A stretch of DNA of 64,000 nt from Sphingobacterium paludis (GTDB lineage Bacteria; Bacteroidota; Bacteroidia; Sphingobacteriales; Sphingobacteriaceae), in assembly GCF_004364125.1 (NCBI RefSeq), contig NZ_SNZV01000002.1:186001-250000 (forward strand), given 5' to 3'. Shown here one piece after another: positions 53,023 to 62,152 of the stretch. The translations under genes were made by a program, and so were the position numbers. Every line of letters starts with the position of its first letter. Position 1 is the stretch's first letter. Below the pieces are notes generated by a model that made no database searches, had not been told where the DNA came from, and worked only from the letters and a program-made list of their open reading frames with translations.

Positions 53023-53043
53023 ATATCAAGTAGATCGTTAGTA

Positions 53044-53577
53044 CTATTCTGCCACGATTTTTCCTTGCATCACGCCGTAGTGTCCTGGAAAACTACAAAT
53101 GAACGTGTAAACGCCTTTTTCTAAGGTGAACGATATTTTATCCTCTTCACCGGGACCTAATAGTTTTGTATGTGCTGCGATTGAGCTCAGAGCCGTTTTT
53201 GGAATGTAGTCGGCATCAGCAGCAGCCGTAGCTTCACCAGCAAACGTAGCAACATCTACACCGGGTTTCAAAACAATTAAATTATGTCCCATAGATTCTT
53301 TTGGTAACGTACCTACGTTTTTCAAAGTCAATGAAATCTCCTCGCCAGCTTTTACGCGAAGCAATTCTTTGTCAAATTTCATTTGGTCGTTGGATTCAAC
53401 AACGATCGTGTTTGATGTTTCTACATTTTCAATACCAGGGACGGTTTCGGCTGTTGCGCTCTCTGATGAAGAAGTGGTTTCCTCTGTGGTTGTAGAAGTA
53501 TTTTTATTCTCACTACCTCCACATGCTGCAAGCGAAAGGACAATAGCAATCGCTGGAAAAACAAATAATCTTTTCAT
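53044..53577 (-). CDS. Azurin-like copper lipoprotein
   Basis: A 177-residue periplasmic lipoprotein. MKRLFVFPAIAIVLSLAAC gives a lipobox with Cys19, then a Ser/Thr/Glu-rich linker, then a cupredoxin domain. The type 1 copper ligands are visible: His98 in MGHNL, Cys161 in FICSFPGH, His166 and Met170 in GHYGVMQG. It probably carries electrons between membrane complexes and a terminal acceptor. The -7 element at 53606-53613 and the terminator at 52989-53022 make it a single-gene unit. Partners are not adjacent. Confidence 0.92.
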   Translation of the reverse strand: MKRLFVFPAIAIVLSLAACGGSENKNTSTTTEETTSSSESATAETVPGIENVETSNTIVVESNDQMKFDKELLRVKAGEEISLTLKNVGTLPKESMGHNLIVLKPGVDVATFAGEATAAADADYIPKTALSSIAAHTKLLGPGEEDKISFTLEKGVYTFICSFPGHYGVMQGKIVAE

Positions 53578-53605
53578 TTTACAAATTAAATATGTGTGCT
53601 TTCAA

Positions 53606-53613
53606 CAAAGCTA
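53606..53613 (-). promoter_or_regulatory. -7 element of the azurin-like gene
   Basis: TAGCTTTG on the minus strand, 28 bp before the ATG at 53577. Confidence 0.5.
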
Positions 53614-53624
53614 ATCATTATTTT

Positions 53625-55241
53625 TTAATCGTACTGTACTCTTTTCTTGCTGATGAGGTTACTTATTTTCTGATGCAGATCTAGCGGATCAAACGGTTTT
53701 CCGATGACACTGTCGGCCCCAGCTTCGTAAGCAGCGGCCTGTTCGTGTTCGAGTACCGACGCCGAGATCGTGATAATTGGGATAAAGGTTTTTTGCATAT
53801 TGGAATTCTTCTTGATCTCTTTTATCGCTTCAAAACCTGACATGATCGGCATGTGCGTATCCATCATAATCAGATCATAATCGTACTGATTGACCTTCTC
53901 AACAGCCTGCCGTCCATTCTTGACATTGTCGACCTTACACCCCCACGATTCAAGCATATGGGCCAGCATGAAGCTGTTAAGATCGTTGTCTTCGGCAATG
54001 AGGATACTTAGATCCTCAAATTTTTCCAGTTTTGAAAATACTTTTTTATCCATTTTATCCTCGTTGGGAAAATGCTCCGCATGTTCGAAAGTCGCTTGGA
54101 AGGAGAAGGCAGACCCATCACCATAGATGCTCTCGGCGCTGACCGTTCCGTTGAGGAGATCCGCAAGACGTTTGACAATGGCCAATCCAAGACCTGTTCC
54201 GCCAAATTTTTTGGTGATTCCATCGTCCGCCTGCTCAAAAGCTAGGAAAATCTTATCAATCGCGTCAGCCTTTACACCAATACCCGTGTCTGTTACCGTA
54301 AGTTTGATAGTAGATTCTGTGTTGGATTGATTAAGAACCTCTGCTTTTAATCTAATCGTGCCAGTCTCCGTAAATTTTAGACTGTTTGATATGAAGTTAT
54401 TGACTATTTGTTGTATCCTTAACGGGTCACTTTTTACATATTCCGGAAGACGCGGGTCTATTTCCATCTCGAAATCAAGCTGCTTATCCAACGCTTTGAC
54501 CTTAAATATTTTGCGAATATCTTCCAACTTCTGTCTCAGTGAGAAACTCTCATTCTCTACCTTCATCATGCCCGAGTCAATTTTAGAGATGTCGAGAATA
54601 TCGTTAATAATCAGCAGCAATGAATTGGATGCAATATCCAGTCGTTGGATCCAGTCTTTCTGCTCGACGTTGAGTTCTGAATTGCGAAGCATATGTATGA
54701 TGCCGATAATACCATTTATAGGCGTTCTGATTTCATGGCTCATGTTGGCCAAGAAGATTTCCTTTGATTTTCGTGCTTCCTCTGCATCTTCCTTAGCTGC
54801 CAAGAGCTGCTTCCGGGATTCTTCTAACGCTATGTTTTTCTGCTTTATTTCTTCCTGAATATGGATTTGATTGACGAAGGACGTCACCTTTGCGACCGTG
54901 ATTTCAGGGTTAAGGGGTTTGTAGAGATAATCGATAGCTCCACTTTCCAATCCCTTTAGAAAGTAGCGCTCTTCCTTCGAAATCGCCGTGACCATAATGG
55001 CCATGATGTGGTTGGTCTTTGGATTTGATTTTAATAACGACACAAATTCAAAGCCGTTTATATCCGGCATTTGCACATCAACTAAAGCAATCGCAATATC
55101 ATTTTTCCAACAAATCTTTAACGCTTCATTCGGATCTGTCGAACTGATTATATTAATGTGATGAACATCGGCTAACAAAGCGGATAAGCTGATGATATTT
55201 TCTTCCTTGTCATCTAAAATAAGAAGATTTACATTTTTCAT
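53625..55241 (-). CDS. Hybrid REC-histidine kinase-REC signalling protein
   Basis: A 538-residue cytosolic protein with no membrane segment. It starts with a receiver domain (phospho-acceptor Asp55 in LVDVQMPD), followed by a coiled coil, the kinase H-box with His167 (ANMSHEIRTPINGIIG), an HATPase domain (VTDTGIGVKADAIDKIF, GGTGLGLAIVKRL) and a C-terminal receiver (Asp461 in LIMMDTHMPIMSG). Last gene of the CheR/CheB operon, 5 bp after cheB; its N-terminal receiver suggests it is phosphorylated by the upstream hybrid kinase in a relay. No DNA-binding output domain is present. Confidence 0.92.
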   Translation of the reverse strand: MKNVNLLILDDKEENIISLSALLADVHHINIISSTDPNEALKICWKNDIAIALVDVQMPDINGFEFVSLLKSNPKTNHIMAIMVTAISKEERYFLKGLESGAIDYLYKPLNPEITVAKVTSFVNQIHIQEEIKQKNIALEESRKQLLAAKEDAEEARKSKEIFLANMSHEIRTPINGIIGIIHMLRNSELNVEQKDWIQRLDIASNSLLLIINDILDISKIDSGMMKVENESFSLRQKLEDIRKIFKVKALDKQLDFEMEIDPRLPEYVKSDPLRIQQIVNNFISNSLKFTETGTIRLKAEVLNQSNTESTIKLTVTDTGIGVKADAIDKIFLAFEQADDGITKKFGGTGLGLAIVKRLADLLNGTVSAESIYGDGSAFSFQATFEHAEHFPNEDKMDKKVFSKLEKFEDLSILIAEDNDLNSFMLAHMLESWGCKVDNVKNGRQAVEKVNQYDYDLIMMDTHMPIMSGFEAIKEIKKNSNMQKTFIPIITISASVLEHEQAAAYEAGADSVIGKPFDPLDLHQKISNLISKKRVQYD

Positions 55242-55246
55242 AGACT

Positions 55247-55816
55247 TTATTTTAGATCCCTGAAATAGGAAATGATCTCTTGATCTGTAAATATATTGAT
55301 TTCCTGATTGGCGCGTATCGCACTCTCAGGCATGGTGCGCATACGAGCTTCTTCTGGCGACTGTACAAAAGCTTTTCCCCCCATTTTCTGTACGATTCTT
55401 ATGCCATCTGTTCCATCTTTATTGGCGCCGGAGAGCAGAAAGGCGCTACAGCGTTTCCCATAGATCTCTGCCGCTGTTTCAAACAGCACATCAATAGATG
55501 GCCGGGAAAACTGGATCTGTTCGGAAATATCCAGGGAAAACGTGCGGTCTGGTTCGACGAGTAAATGGTATCCAGGTACCGCAAAATAGATCATATTCTT
55601 CGATATATTCGTTTTGTCGCCGGCTTGTATAATAGGTCGGTGTAACCTGGCTGCTAGCGTGTCTTCAATCCGGGTAACGAACTTAGGGTTGCGATGTATA
55701 ATCACGACGATTGCATATATAAAATAGGACGGCAGCGATTCGATAATTGCTACAATCAGATTGTACGAACCTGCGCTTCCGCCTATCAATATGATTTCAT
55801 CGGCCTTGCTCATCAC
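55247..55816 (-). CDS. CheB-type methylesterase domain protein
   Basis: A 189-residue stand-alone CheB C-terminal domain, which removes methyl esters from Glu residues of chemoreceptors. The catalytic triad is visible as Ser14 (IGGSAGS), His41 (VIIHRN) and Asp134 (SGANKDGTDG). The N-terminal receiver domain of classical CheB is absent, so control by phosphorylation must come from another protein. It overlaps cheR by 4 bp. No chemoreceptor (MCP) gene is in the window; the substrate is unknown. Confidence 0.92.
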   Translation of the reverse strand: MMSKADEIILIGGSAGSYNLIVAIIESLPSYFIYAIVVIIHRNPKFVTRIEDTLAARLHRPIIQAGDKTNISKNMIYFAVPGYHLLVEPDRTFSLDISEQIQFSRPSIDVLFETAAEIYGKRCSAFLLSGANKDGTDGIRIVQKMGGKAFVQSPEEARMRTMPESAIRANQEINIFTDQEIISYFRDLK

Positions 55817-56643
55817 TTAATCTTCTGGTAGATGTTGAATTCTTTATTTATCACCTTAAAATTAGACATAATATCCCTGTTTAATAGTGTTTCCTTGGAA
55901 CCTAAACACAGAAAGCCAAATTCCACCAACGAATTGTAAAATAAGTTAAAGACCTTGTTTTGCAGTTCCATGTCGAAGTAGATCAGCACATTGCGGCAAG
56001 ATATGAATTGAAATTCATTAAAGATGTAATCGGTAGCTAGATTGTGCTGAGAAAAAAGGATATTTTTCCTGACTTCAGCATTCACGATGGCAGCTTCGTA
56101 CATTGCTGTGTAATAGTCTGACAGGCTACCATGCGATCCGGAGGCATTGTAGTTTTCGCTGTAACTTTTTATTTTTTTCAACGGGTATATTGCCTTTCTC
56201 GCTGTTTCCAATACACTTCCATTGATATCCGTTCCGTAAATGAAACTTCTATCGTAGAGCCCCATCTCCATCAACAAAATGGCGAGCGAATACACTTCTT
56301 CACCCGTCGAACATCCGGCACTCCAAAATTTCAGTTGTGGATAGGTTTCCAGGTAAGGGAGTACATCATTGCGTAGCGCCGCATAGTATTGTGGATCTCT
56401 AAACATTTCGGTTACGTTTACCGTAACTTCGTTCATCAGATAAGTCTGAAAACTTTCAATGTTGGTGATGGCATTTTTAAGGTCAACAACATCCATGCGC
56501 TCCAAGTCCAAAACACGCTGTATTCGCCGTTTGAGGGAAGATTTACTGTAGCCGGATAGATCATAGCCAGATACCTTGCCAAATAAATCCACAATTTCCT
56601 GCAGTTCGAGGAAGCTAATATGGGATACGCTTAACTTAGCCAT
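55813..56643 (-). CDS. CheR-type glutamate methyltransferase
   Basis: A 276-residue CheR. CheR methylates Glu side chains with SAM. The N-terminal helical domain (LQEIVDLFGKVSGYDLSGYSKSSLKRRIQRVL) precedes the SAM-binding core (LKFWSAGCSTGEEVYSLAILLMEMG, YGTDINGSVLETARKAIYP) and FISCRNVLIYFD. It has no TPR or pentapeptide-tethering extension. It overlaps the upstream hybrid kinase gene by 13 bp and the downstream cheB by 4 bp, so all are tightly coupled in translation. Confidence 0.93.
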   Translation of the reverse strand: MAKLSVSHISFLELQEIVDLFGKVSGYDLSGYSKSSLKRRIQRVLDLERMDVVDLKNAITNIESFQTYLMNEVTVNVTEMFRDPQYYAALRNDVLPYLETYPQLKFWSAGCSTGEEVYSLAILLMEMGLYDRSFIYGTDINGSVLETARKAIYPLKKIKSYSENYNASGSHGSLSDYYTAMYEAAIVNAEVRKNILFSQHNLATDYIFNEFQFISCRNVLIYFDMELQNKVFNLFYNSLVEFGFLCLGSKETLLNRDIMSNFKVINKEFNIYQKIK

Positions 56644-59600
56644 ACACGCATTAAGGAAACAAGTTTATTAATATCAATGGGCTTGCTAACATAGTCACTA
56701 GCTCCTATCTGGATGGATTTCTCGCGGTCGCCTTTCATGGCTTTGGCGGTTACCGCGATGATCGGAAGATTTGCGAAGGCTTTATCTTTCCGGATCTCTG
56801 CTATCGCTTCATACCCATCCATCTCAGGCATCATGATATCCATTAAAACGATGTCAATTTTTCGGGCGCTTTGTTTTACGATATCGACGGCTTCCCGGCC
56901 ATTGTTAGCGATTTCAATCTCCATATTATACCCTTGAAGCATCGTGGTAAGCGCAAAGACATTGCGCATATCATCGTCCGCTATCAATACCGTCTTTCCG
57001 TGCAGGTTGTCGGTACTGTTGCCGAGGTTGTCAAGTTTCTCAATGTTTTTGACCGGCATATAATCATCAGAGATGATCTTGTTTAAGAACAACTTCACTT
57101 CGTCGATCAAACGGCTGTTACTTTTCCCGGATTTCAAGACCATCGCCTTCGTGTATTGCTGGATGTGATCTATCTGTTTTTTTGATAAATCATAGGCCGT
57201 GTTGATGATGATTGGTGTCTCGGTGTAGTTGGGCATCGATTTGATTTGATCAAGAACGTCTAGTCCGTCGGCATCGGGTAGCTTAATGTCAAGAATCACG
57301 CAATCGATATTCTCCTCTGTATCAAGTTTGCTGAGCGCAGTGCTCGCAGAAAAAGCTTGAATAACGTTGATGTTTTGCTCGGCAAATGCAGATTTGATGA
57401 TTTCGCTTTGAAATTCTTGATCTTCGATAAGCAATACCTTTTTAATGCTACTATTAATATTTAGGCGAATGTTATCGAAAACTTTTTTCAGCGAATCTTC
57501 GGAAACTGGCTTGGACAGGAAGCCTATCGCACCATTTTCGATAAACTCGCGTTGTGTAAAGTTCGCGGCGGACATCATGTGTATAGGAATATGCTTGGTC
57601 TCCGGTATTCCTTTCAACGTTTTCAGTACTTCCCAGCCGTCAGAGAGGGGTAGCATCACGTCAAGTATGATCGCATGCGGCTTAAATTGCTTTGCCTTTT
57701 GTACGGCATCGACACCGTCGTGGGACAGCATAACCTGAAAACCATGCATATGAGCAAAGTCTCGCAATATATCGGCGAATTTAATGTCGTCTTCAACAAT
57801 CAATAAGTTTTTGCTCGTTGTTTCTTCCTGCGGTTCAAGCGTGGAATTTTCAGAAACAGGTAAGGCATTGACCTCGGTTTTTGGATTGTTGGCCAGCAAG
57901 CTTCCGGTACTTTTTTTCTCGGGTTCTTGTACTAAAGGGATATCTCCCGCAGTTTTGTAAGGTATAATTAAGGTGAATGTGCTTCCTTTATGCAGTTCGC
58001 TGCTTAGCGTGATGCGGCCACCCAGAAGTGAAGCTATCTCTCTGCTGATGGAAAGGCCTAGTCCTGTACCGCCATATTTGCGGCTGGTCGATCCATCTTC
58101 TTGGCGAAAAGCTTCGAAAATTAGCTGCTGTTTCTCCTCTGAAATCCCTTTTCCATTATCGGTAACAATGAATTTCAGGTTCTCATTGACCACTTTGATC
58201 GTCAATTCAACGGAACCTTTTTTGTCTGTAAATTTGAAGGCGTTGGAAAGGAAATTTTTAAGCACTTGCTCTAGGCGATATTCATCGCTGACAAAGTCGG
58301 GCGGTATCGGTTCCTGCAGATCTATGGTGAATGATATATTGCGTTCTTCGGCGGCGGATGAAAACAGATTTTCAAGATTGTTAATAAACTCCCGCATATT
58401 AATGCGCTCGTAATTCAACTCTACTTTGCCTGATTCAATTTTTGCGAGGTCGAGCAACTCATTAATCAGTTGTAAAAGGTCGCTGCCGGCGCTGTGGATG
58501 ACGGAGGCGTATTTTACTTGATCGGTATCTAGATTTCGGTTTTTGTTGTCTTGAAGTAACTTTGCAAGTATAAGAATACTATTTAATGGGGTGCGCAGTT
58601 CGTGGCTCATGTTGGCCATAAACTCAGACTTATACTTACTGGCCAGTTCTACTTCCTGTATTTTTTCTTCTACGATTTTCTGGGCGGTATTAAGTTCTTG
58701 GTTACGGAGTTCAAGCTGCTTTGCTTTCTCCTCCAATTCAGAATTTGTCTGTTGAAGCTCTTCTTGTTGTACGCGTAGCTCCTCCTCTGAAGCTTCCAGC
58801 AAATTCGTTTTATAAATAAGCTCTTCGTTCGTGATGCGTAATTCCTCCTGCTGCGCCTCCAGCTCTTCGGTTTGTTGTTGGGTTTCCTCGAGCAAGCTTT
58901 CCACCAGCATATGGCTCTGCCCGAATTTTATGGACATTGCGAGTATGCGTGATACCCGTTCCAGATATTGCAAAGTCTTCGTCAAGGCCATGTCGTCAAA
59001 CGCACCGCCAATCTCCAATATTCCCAGACATTGTTGTTCGAAGACGAGAGGAACAAGGATAATGGTGCTAATTTGGTTTCCTTTTAAGCTAGAAGAAGAC
59101 GTCATGACCTCCTTGGTATGCTGATTGAGTATCTTGATTTCTTTTCCCTTTGTTGCGCCGCCCAAAAGGCCTTCTCCATGAAGAAACGTAGGATGGGGTG
59201 CGGTGTCGTTATCAATACCGATCTGTTGTTTCAAAACATATTCATAGGAGTCCATGCGGCGTATGTACAATGCTCCCGCAAAAAAACGAATCGAATTTAC
59301 TATGGTATTGAATGCCGTCTCCGCGATTACGTTTTCATCATCAATACCGGTCAACTTCTCGCTCAGTAGGCCGGATTCCGCTAATACCCAATTGGTCAAT
59401 TCTATGTTTTGCTGCGCCTGATGGATCTCTTTGTTTAATTTCAATGATTCTTTTGAGCGACGGCTCAGTTCACGAATAATCCGAACTACACGATTGAAAA
59501 TAAATAAAATGAAGATCAAAGGTAGCCCAATAAGAAAATAAGCCGTGGTCTTTAGCGTCGTCACCGAGCGATGGAAATCGCTGGAGACCTGCTGCCGTTC

Positions 59601-60092
59601 ACGCAGTATCATGTTACGCAACGTGAGCATGCTCTTATTTAGCGTAGACTGCTCTTGTAAAAGTGACTCTTTATTATCGATGATGTCGTCATTCCTTTGT
59701 TTCCAAATGGTATCCGCATCGAACATCTGGCGACTAGCGGTCTCAAAAGTGTTCACCTCTCTACTGAAAGGGTGATTTTCGTCAAAATCTTCCTTCAAAT
59801 CAATAGCGGAATGTTCAACGAGCTTTAAGAGATTGGTGAAGTTGTTCAGGTCTTGGGATTCATCCTTTAGTAAGTAGCGTGTTTTTTCCTGAATGGCTTT
59901 GAAAATCTGTTGGTCGATTTCATTAAGGATATTTGCTTTTTTCTGAAGTCGATCATTGGCTACCTTCACATGGTCGACTCGGGTGCCAAGCGCGGTAAAA
60001 AAATACACGGCGGTGCCGATAATGATGAGGTAAGCAACTATTATTCCGATGAATAACTCCCATTTCAGGACTGCTTCTTTTTTGAATTTCAT
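56631..60092 (-). CDS. Membrane hybrid histidine kinase with GAF, coiled coil and three receivers
   Basis: A 1153-residue membrane sensor. Two membrane helices (WELFIGIIVAYLIIIGTAVYFF and TTAYFLIGLPLIFILFIFN) flank a helical periplasmic domain of CHASE3 type. A GAF domain follows, then a Gln/Glu-rich coiled coil (about 410-480, TEELEAQQEELRITNEEL ...), the H-box with His497 (ANMSHELRTPLNS), an HATPase domain and three receivers (LDVMLPLSDG, LDIKLPDADG, MDIMMPEMDG). ATG 60092 is preferred because the -7 element at 60127-60134 lies within the longer alternative frame. First gene of the operon with cheR, cheB and the REC-HK-REC gene. Confidence 0.93.
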   Translation of the reverse strand: MKFKKEAVLKWELFIGIIVAYLIIIGTAVYFFTALGTRVDHVKVANDRLQKKANILNEIDQQIFKAIQEKTRYLLKDESQDLNNFTNLLKLVEHSAIDLKEDFDENHPFSREVNTFETASRQMFDADTIWKQRNDDIIDNKESLLQEQSTLNKSMLTLRNMILRERQQVSSDFHRSVTTLKTTAYFLIGLPLIFILFIFNRVVRIIRELSRRSKESLKLNKEIHQAQQNIELTNWVLAESGLLSEKLTGIDDENVIAETAFNTIVNSIRFFAGALYIRRMDSYEYVLKQQIGIDNDTAPHPTFLHGEGLLGGATKGKEIKILNQHTKEVMTSSSSLKGNQISTIILVPLVFEQQCLGILEIGGAFDDMALTKTLQYLERVSRILAMSIKFGQSHMLVESLLEETQQQTEELEAQQEELRITNEELIYKTNLLEASEEELRVQQEELQQTNSELEEKAKQLELRNQELNTAQKIVEEKIQEVELASKYKSEFMANMSHELRTPLNSILILAKLLQDNKNRNLDTDQVKYASVIHSAGSDLLQLINELLDLAKIESGKVELNYERINMREFINNLENLFSSAAEERNISFTIDLQEPIPPDFVSDEYRLEQVLKNFLSNAFKFTDKKGSVELTIKVVNENLKFIVTDNGKGISEEKQQLIFEAFRQEDGSTSRKYGGTGLGLSISREIASLLGGRITLSSELHKGSTFTLIIPYKTAGDIPLVQEPEKKSTGSLLANNPKTEVNALPVSENSTLEPQEETTSKNLLIVEDDIKFADILRDFAHMHGFQVMLSHDGVDAVQKAKQFKPHAIILDVMLPLSDGWEVLKTLKGIPETKHIPIHMMSAANFTQREFIENGAIGFLSKPVSEDSLKKVFDNIRLNINSSIKKVLLIEDQEFQSEIIKSAFAEQNINVIQAFSASTALSKLDTEENIDCVILDIKLPDADGLDVLDQIKSMPNYTETPIIINTAYDLSKKQIDHIQQYTKAMVLKSGKSNSRLIDEVKLFLNKIISDDYMPVKNIEKLDNLGNSTDNLHGKTVLIADDDMRNVFALTTMLQGYNMEIEIANNGREAVDIVKQSARKIDIVLMDIMMPEMDGYEAIAEIRKDKAFANLPIIAVTAKAMKGDREKSIQIGASDYVSKPIDINKLVSLMRVWLS

Positions 60093-60126
60093 GTGATACG
60101 GCTTGTCTGATAGTCTGCTATTTCTG

Positions 60127-60134
60127 CAAAAGTA
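60127..60134 (-). promoter_or_regulatory. -7 element of the hybrid kinase-cheR-cheB operon
   Basis: TACTTTTG on the minus strand, 34 bp upstream of the ATG at 60092. No -33 element at standard spacing. Confidence 0.5.
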
Positions 60135-60338
60135 ACTATTAATTGCAATGCTTTCTATAGCTGATAACAAAATATGGTTTACCGCCTTTCGATAATTTCA
60201 TTTGTTGGGGGCGACACGGAAGCTTTGGAGGAAGAAATGCGGGCCTCATCCCCTATAAAAAAGGAAGTTTAAGAACGCAATGTATGGGATATCTTAAATA
60301 AAGTGATAACTTTAAGCTATTACTTAAAGTCAAGATTT

Positions 60339-61322
60339 ATGGATCCAGGAATTAGTTTAATTTTAATTATCGTTGGTGGCGTCGTTGCGTTTTTTCTGTT
60401 GTTGTATTTGTTGCCGGTGAATCTGTGGTTTACAGCACAACTTTCTAACGTGAAGATAAGCCTGTTGAATTTAGTGTTGATGCGATTGAGAAAGGTGCCG
60501 CCTTCGCTGGTTACCAACGCTATGATCACCTCCACGAAGGCAGGTCTTCGTATCACATCCAATGAAATTGAAACCCATTATTTGGCTGGAGGGAACGTTA
60601 ATAAGGTAATCAAAGCTTTAATTTCGGCAGATAAGGCTAATATTCCTTTGGATTTTAAACTGGCCACGGCAATTGATTTGGCAGGACGTGACGTGTTTGA
60701 TGCGGTACAGTTATCGGTTAATCCGCAAGTGATCAATACGCCGCCCGTGGCTGCTGTCGCAAAAGATGGCATTCAACTTATCGCGAAGGCGCGCGTAACA
60801 GTTCGTGCAAATATCAACCAATTGGTAGGGGGAGCCGGTGAGGAAACAATTTTAGCCCGTGTAGGTGAGGGGATTGTGACTACGATAGGTTCTTCTATCA
60901 ACCATAAAGAGGTCTTGGAAAATCCGGATCGGATTTCAAAGACAGTCTTATCGAAGGGGCTGGACTCAGGAACTGCCTTCGAAATTCTTTCCATAGATAT
61001 TGCGGATATAGATATTGGTGAAAACGTTGGCGCAAAGCTACAAACCGACCAGGCAGAGGCAGATCTGAAAGTGGCAAACGCGCGCGCAGAAGAACGTCGT
61101 GCTATGGCCGTAGCTAATGAGCAAGAAATGCGTGCTAAAGCACAAGAGGCAAAAGCCAAAGTAATCGAAGCGGAAGCACAGGTGCCTATGGCCATGGCCG
61201 AAGCCTTTCGCAATGGTAATTTAGGCATCATGGATTATTACAAGATGCAGAATATACAGGCAGATACCGATATGCGAAGTTCCATAGCGAAACCTTCCGG
61301 TAATGATAAAGGTAAAAGTTAA
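60339..61322 (+). CDS. floA: Flotillin-like protein FloA
   Basis: A 327-residue membrane scaffold protein. One N-terminal membrane segment ([30 protein letters not shown]) is followed by the SPFH-type region ([35 protein letters not shown], [55 protein letters not shown]) and an Ala/Glu coiled coil ending in [25 protein letters not shown]. FloA organises membrane microdomains in Bacillus; its job in Bacteroidota is less clear. The ATG at 60339 is chosen over a start 36 bases upstream. A strong terminator follows at 61356. Confidence 0.93.
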   Translation: MDPGISLILIIVGGVVAFFLLLYLLPVNLWFTAQLSNVKISLLNLVLMRLRKVPPSLVTNAMITSTKAGLRITSNEIETHYLAGGNVNKVIKALISADKANIPLDFKLATAIDLAGRDVFDAVQLSVNPQVINTPPVAAVAKDGIQLIAKARVTVRANINQLVGGAGEETILARVGEGIVTTIGSSINHKEVLENPDRISKTVLSKGLDSGTAFEILSIDIADIDIGENVGAKLQTDQAEADLKVANARAEERRAMAVANEQEMRAKAQEAKAKVIEAEAQVPMAMAEAFRNGNLGIMDYYKMQNIQADTDMRSSIAKPSGNDKGKS

Positions 61323-61355
61323 CGAGTTATTAGGAAAATAGTTGTTATACATACA

Positions 61356-61385
61356 AAACCCTGACGATGGGCGTCAGGGTTTGCT
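61356..61385 (+). terminator. Rho-independent terminator of floA
   Basis: AAACCCTGACG pairs with CGTCAGGGTTT (11 bp) around a 5-nt loop, 34 bp past the floA stop; the T-tract is short. Confidence 0.8.
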
Positions 61386-61409
61386 ACTAACCAATTATAA
61401 ACCTAAATT

Positions 61410-61481
61410 ATGAAAAGACAATGTTATGTCGTGATTGCTCTTGTTGATCGATCACAATACAAATGTACGTCTAAAATCTAA
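61410..61481 (+). CDS. Possible 23-codon small ORF in the floA-kdsC gap
   Basis: ATG at 61410 opens 23 codons (MKRQCYVVIALVDRSQYKCTSKI). It is preceded by an AT-rich stretch (CCAATTATAAACCTAAATT) resembling leaders before start codons in Sphingobacteriaceae, from memory, and followed by a perfect 9-bp hairpin (TTTAGTTGT/ACAACTAAA, 61503-61524). This could be a leader peptide or a small RNA unit, or chance. The rest of the 310-bp gap holds nothing further. Confidence 0.25.
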   Translation: MKRQCYVVIALVDRSQYKCTSKI

Positions 61482-61619
61482 GCAATCCATGCTTTTTGCC
61501 TATTTAGTTGTGATAACAACTAAATTCTGACAAACCTTTGATGTAATGTCTTTTTTCAATAAATAATTGTCTGATCTGGATTGCGACCCTCCTCATTAAG
61601 CATTACGCTTCAAATTTCT

Positions 61620-61627
61620 TATTTTTG
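61620..61627 (+). promoter_or_regulatory. -7 element before kdsC
   Basis: TATTTTTG, 5 nt before the ATG at 61633; no obvious -33 element. A leaderless mRNA is implied. Confidence 0.5.
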
Positions 61628-61632
61628 ACGCT

Positions 61633-62151
61633 ATGGTTTTACAGCAGTTTGCAAAAATTAAAGCCGTCGTGTTGGACGTTGATGGCGTGCTTACAGATGG
61701 CACTGTCTTGGTAACGGAAGCTGGCGAGCAGTTGAGACGTTTTTCCATTAAAGATGGCTATGCTATTCAACTTGCCATGAAAGCGGGGCTGCATATCATC
61801 GTTATCAGTGGAGGGCAATCGCAAGGTGTTCTACAAAGGATGAGCGGTCTTGGTGTCAAGGAAGTGCATTTAGGCGTTTCGGATAAATTGACCCTGATGC
61901 GCCAGATTATCTCGCGCCTAGGTTTAGCTATACAAGATATAGCGTTTATGGGCGATGACATTCCTGATCTACTGTGCATGAAAGATGTTGCATTGGCACT
62001 TTGTCCGCAAGATGCTGTAGACGAAATAAAGAATATTGCGGCTTACGTTTCGCCATACCGTGGCGGTGAGGGATGCGTACGCGATGTATTGGAAAAGATT
62101 CTGCGACTTCGCGGACTATGGAACGTAGAAACGGGAATAAAAAGTATATAG
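61633..62151 (+). CDS. kdsC: 3-deoxy-D-manno-octulosonate 8-phosphate phosphatase
   Basis: KdsC (172 aa) removes phosphate from KDO-8-P to give KDO for lipid A core synthesis. It is a capless C0-type HAD: motif I VVLDVDGVLTDG with the nucleophilic Asp, motif II VISGGQS, motif III Lys in VSDKLTLM and motif IV FMGDDIPDLLCM. The length, the GVLTDG pattern and RGGEGCVRDVLEKIL near the C-terminus fit KdsC. It starts an operon with maf (1 bp apart). Confidence 0.94.
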   Translation: MVLQQFAKIKAVVLDVDGVLTDGTVLVTEAGEQLRRFSIKDGYAIQLAMKAGLHIIVISGGQSQGVLQRMSGLGVKEVHLGVSDKLTLMRQIISRLGLAIQDIAFMGDDIPDLLCMKDVALALCPQDAVDEIKNIAAYVSPYRGGEGCVRDVLEKILRLRGLWNVETGIKSI

Positions 62152-62152
62152 T

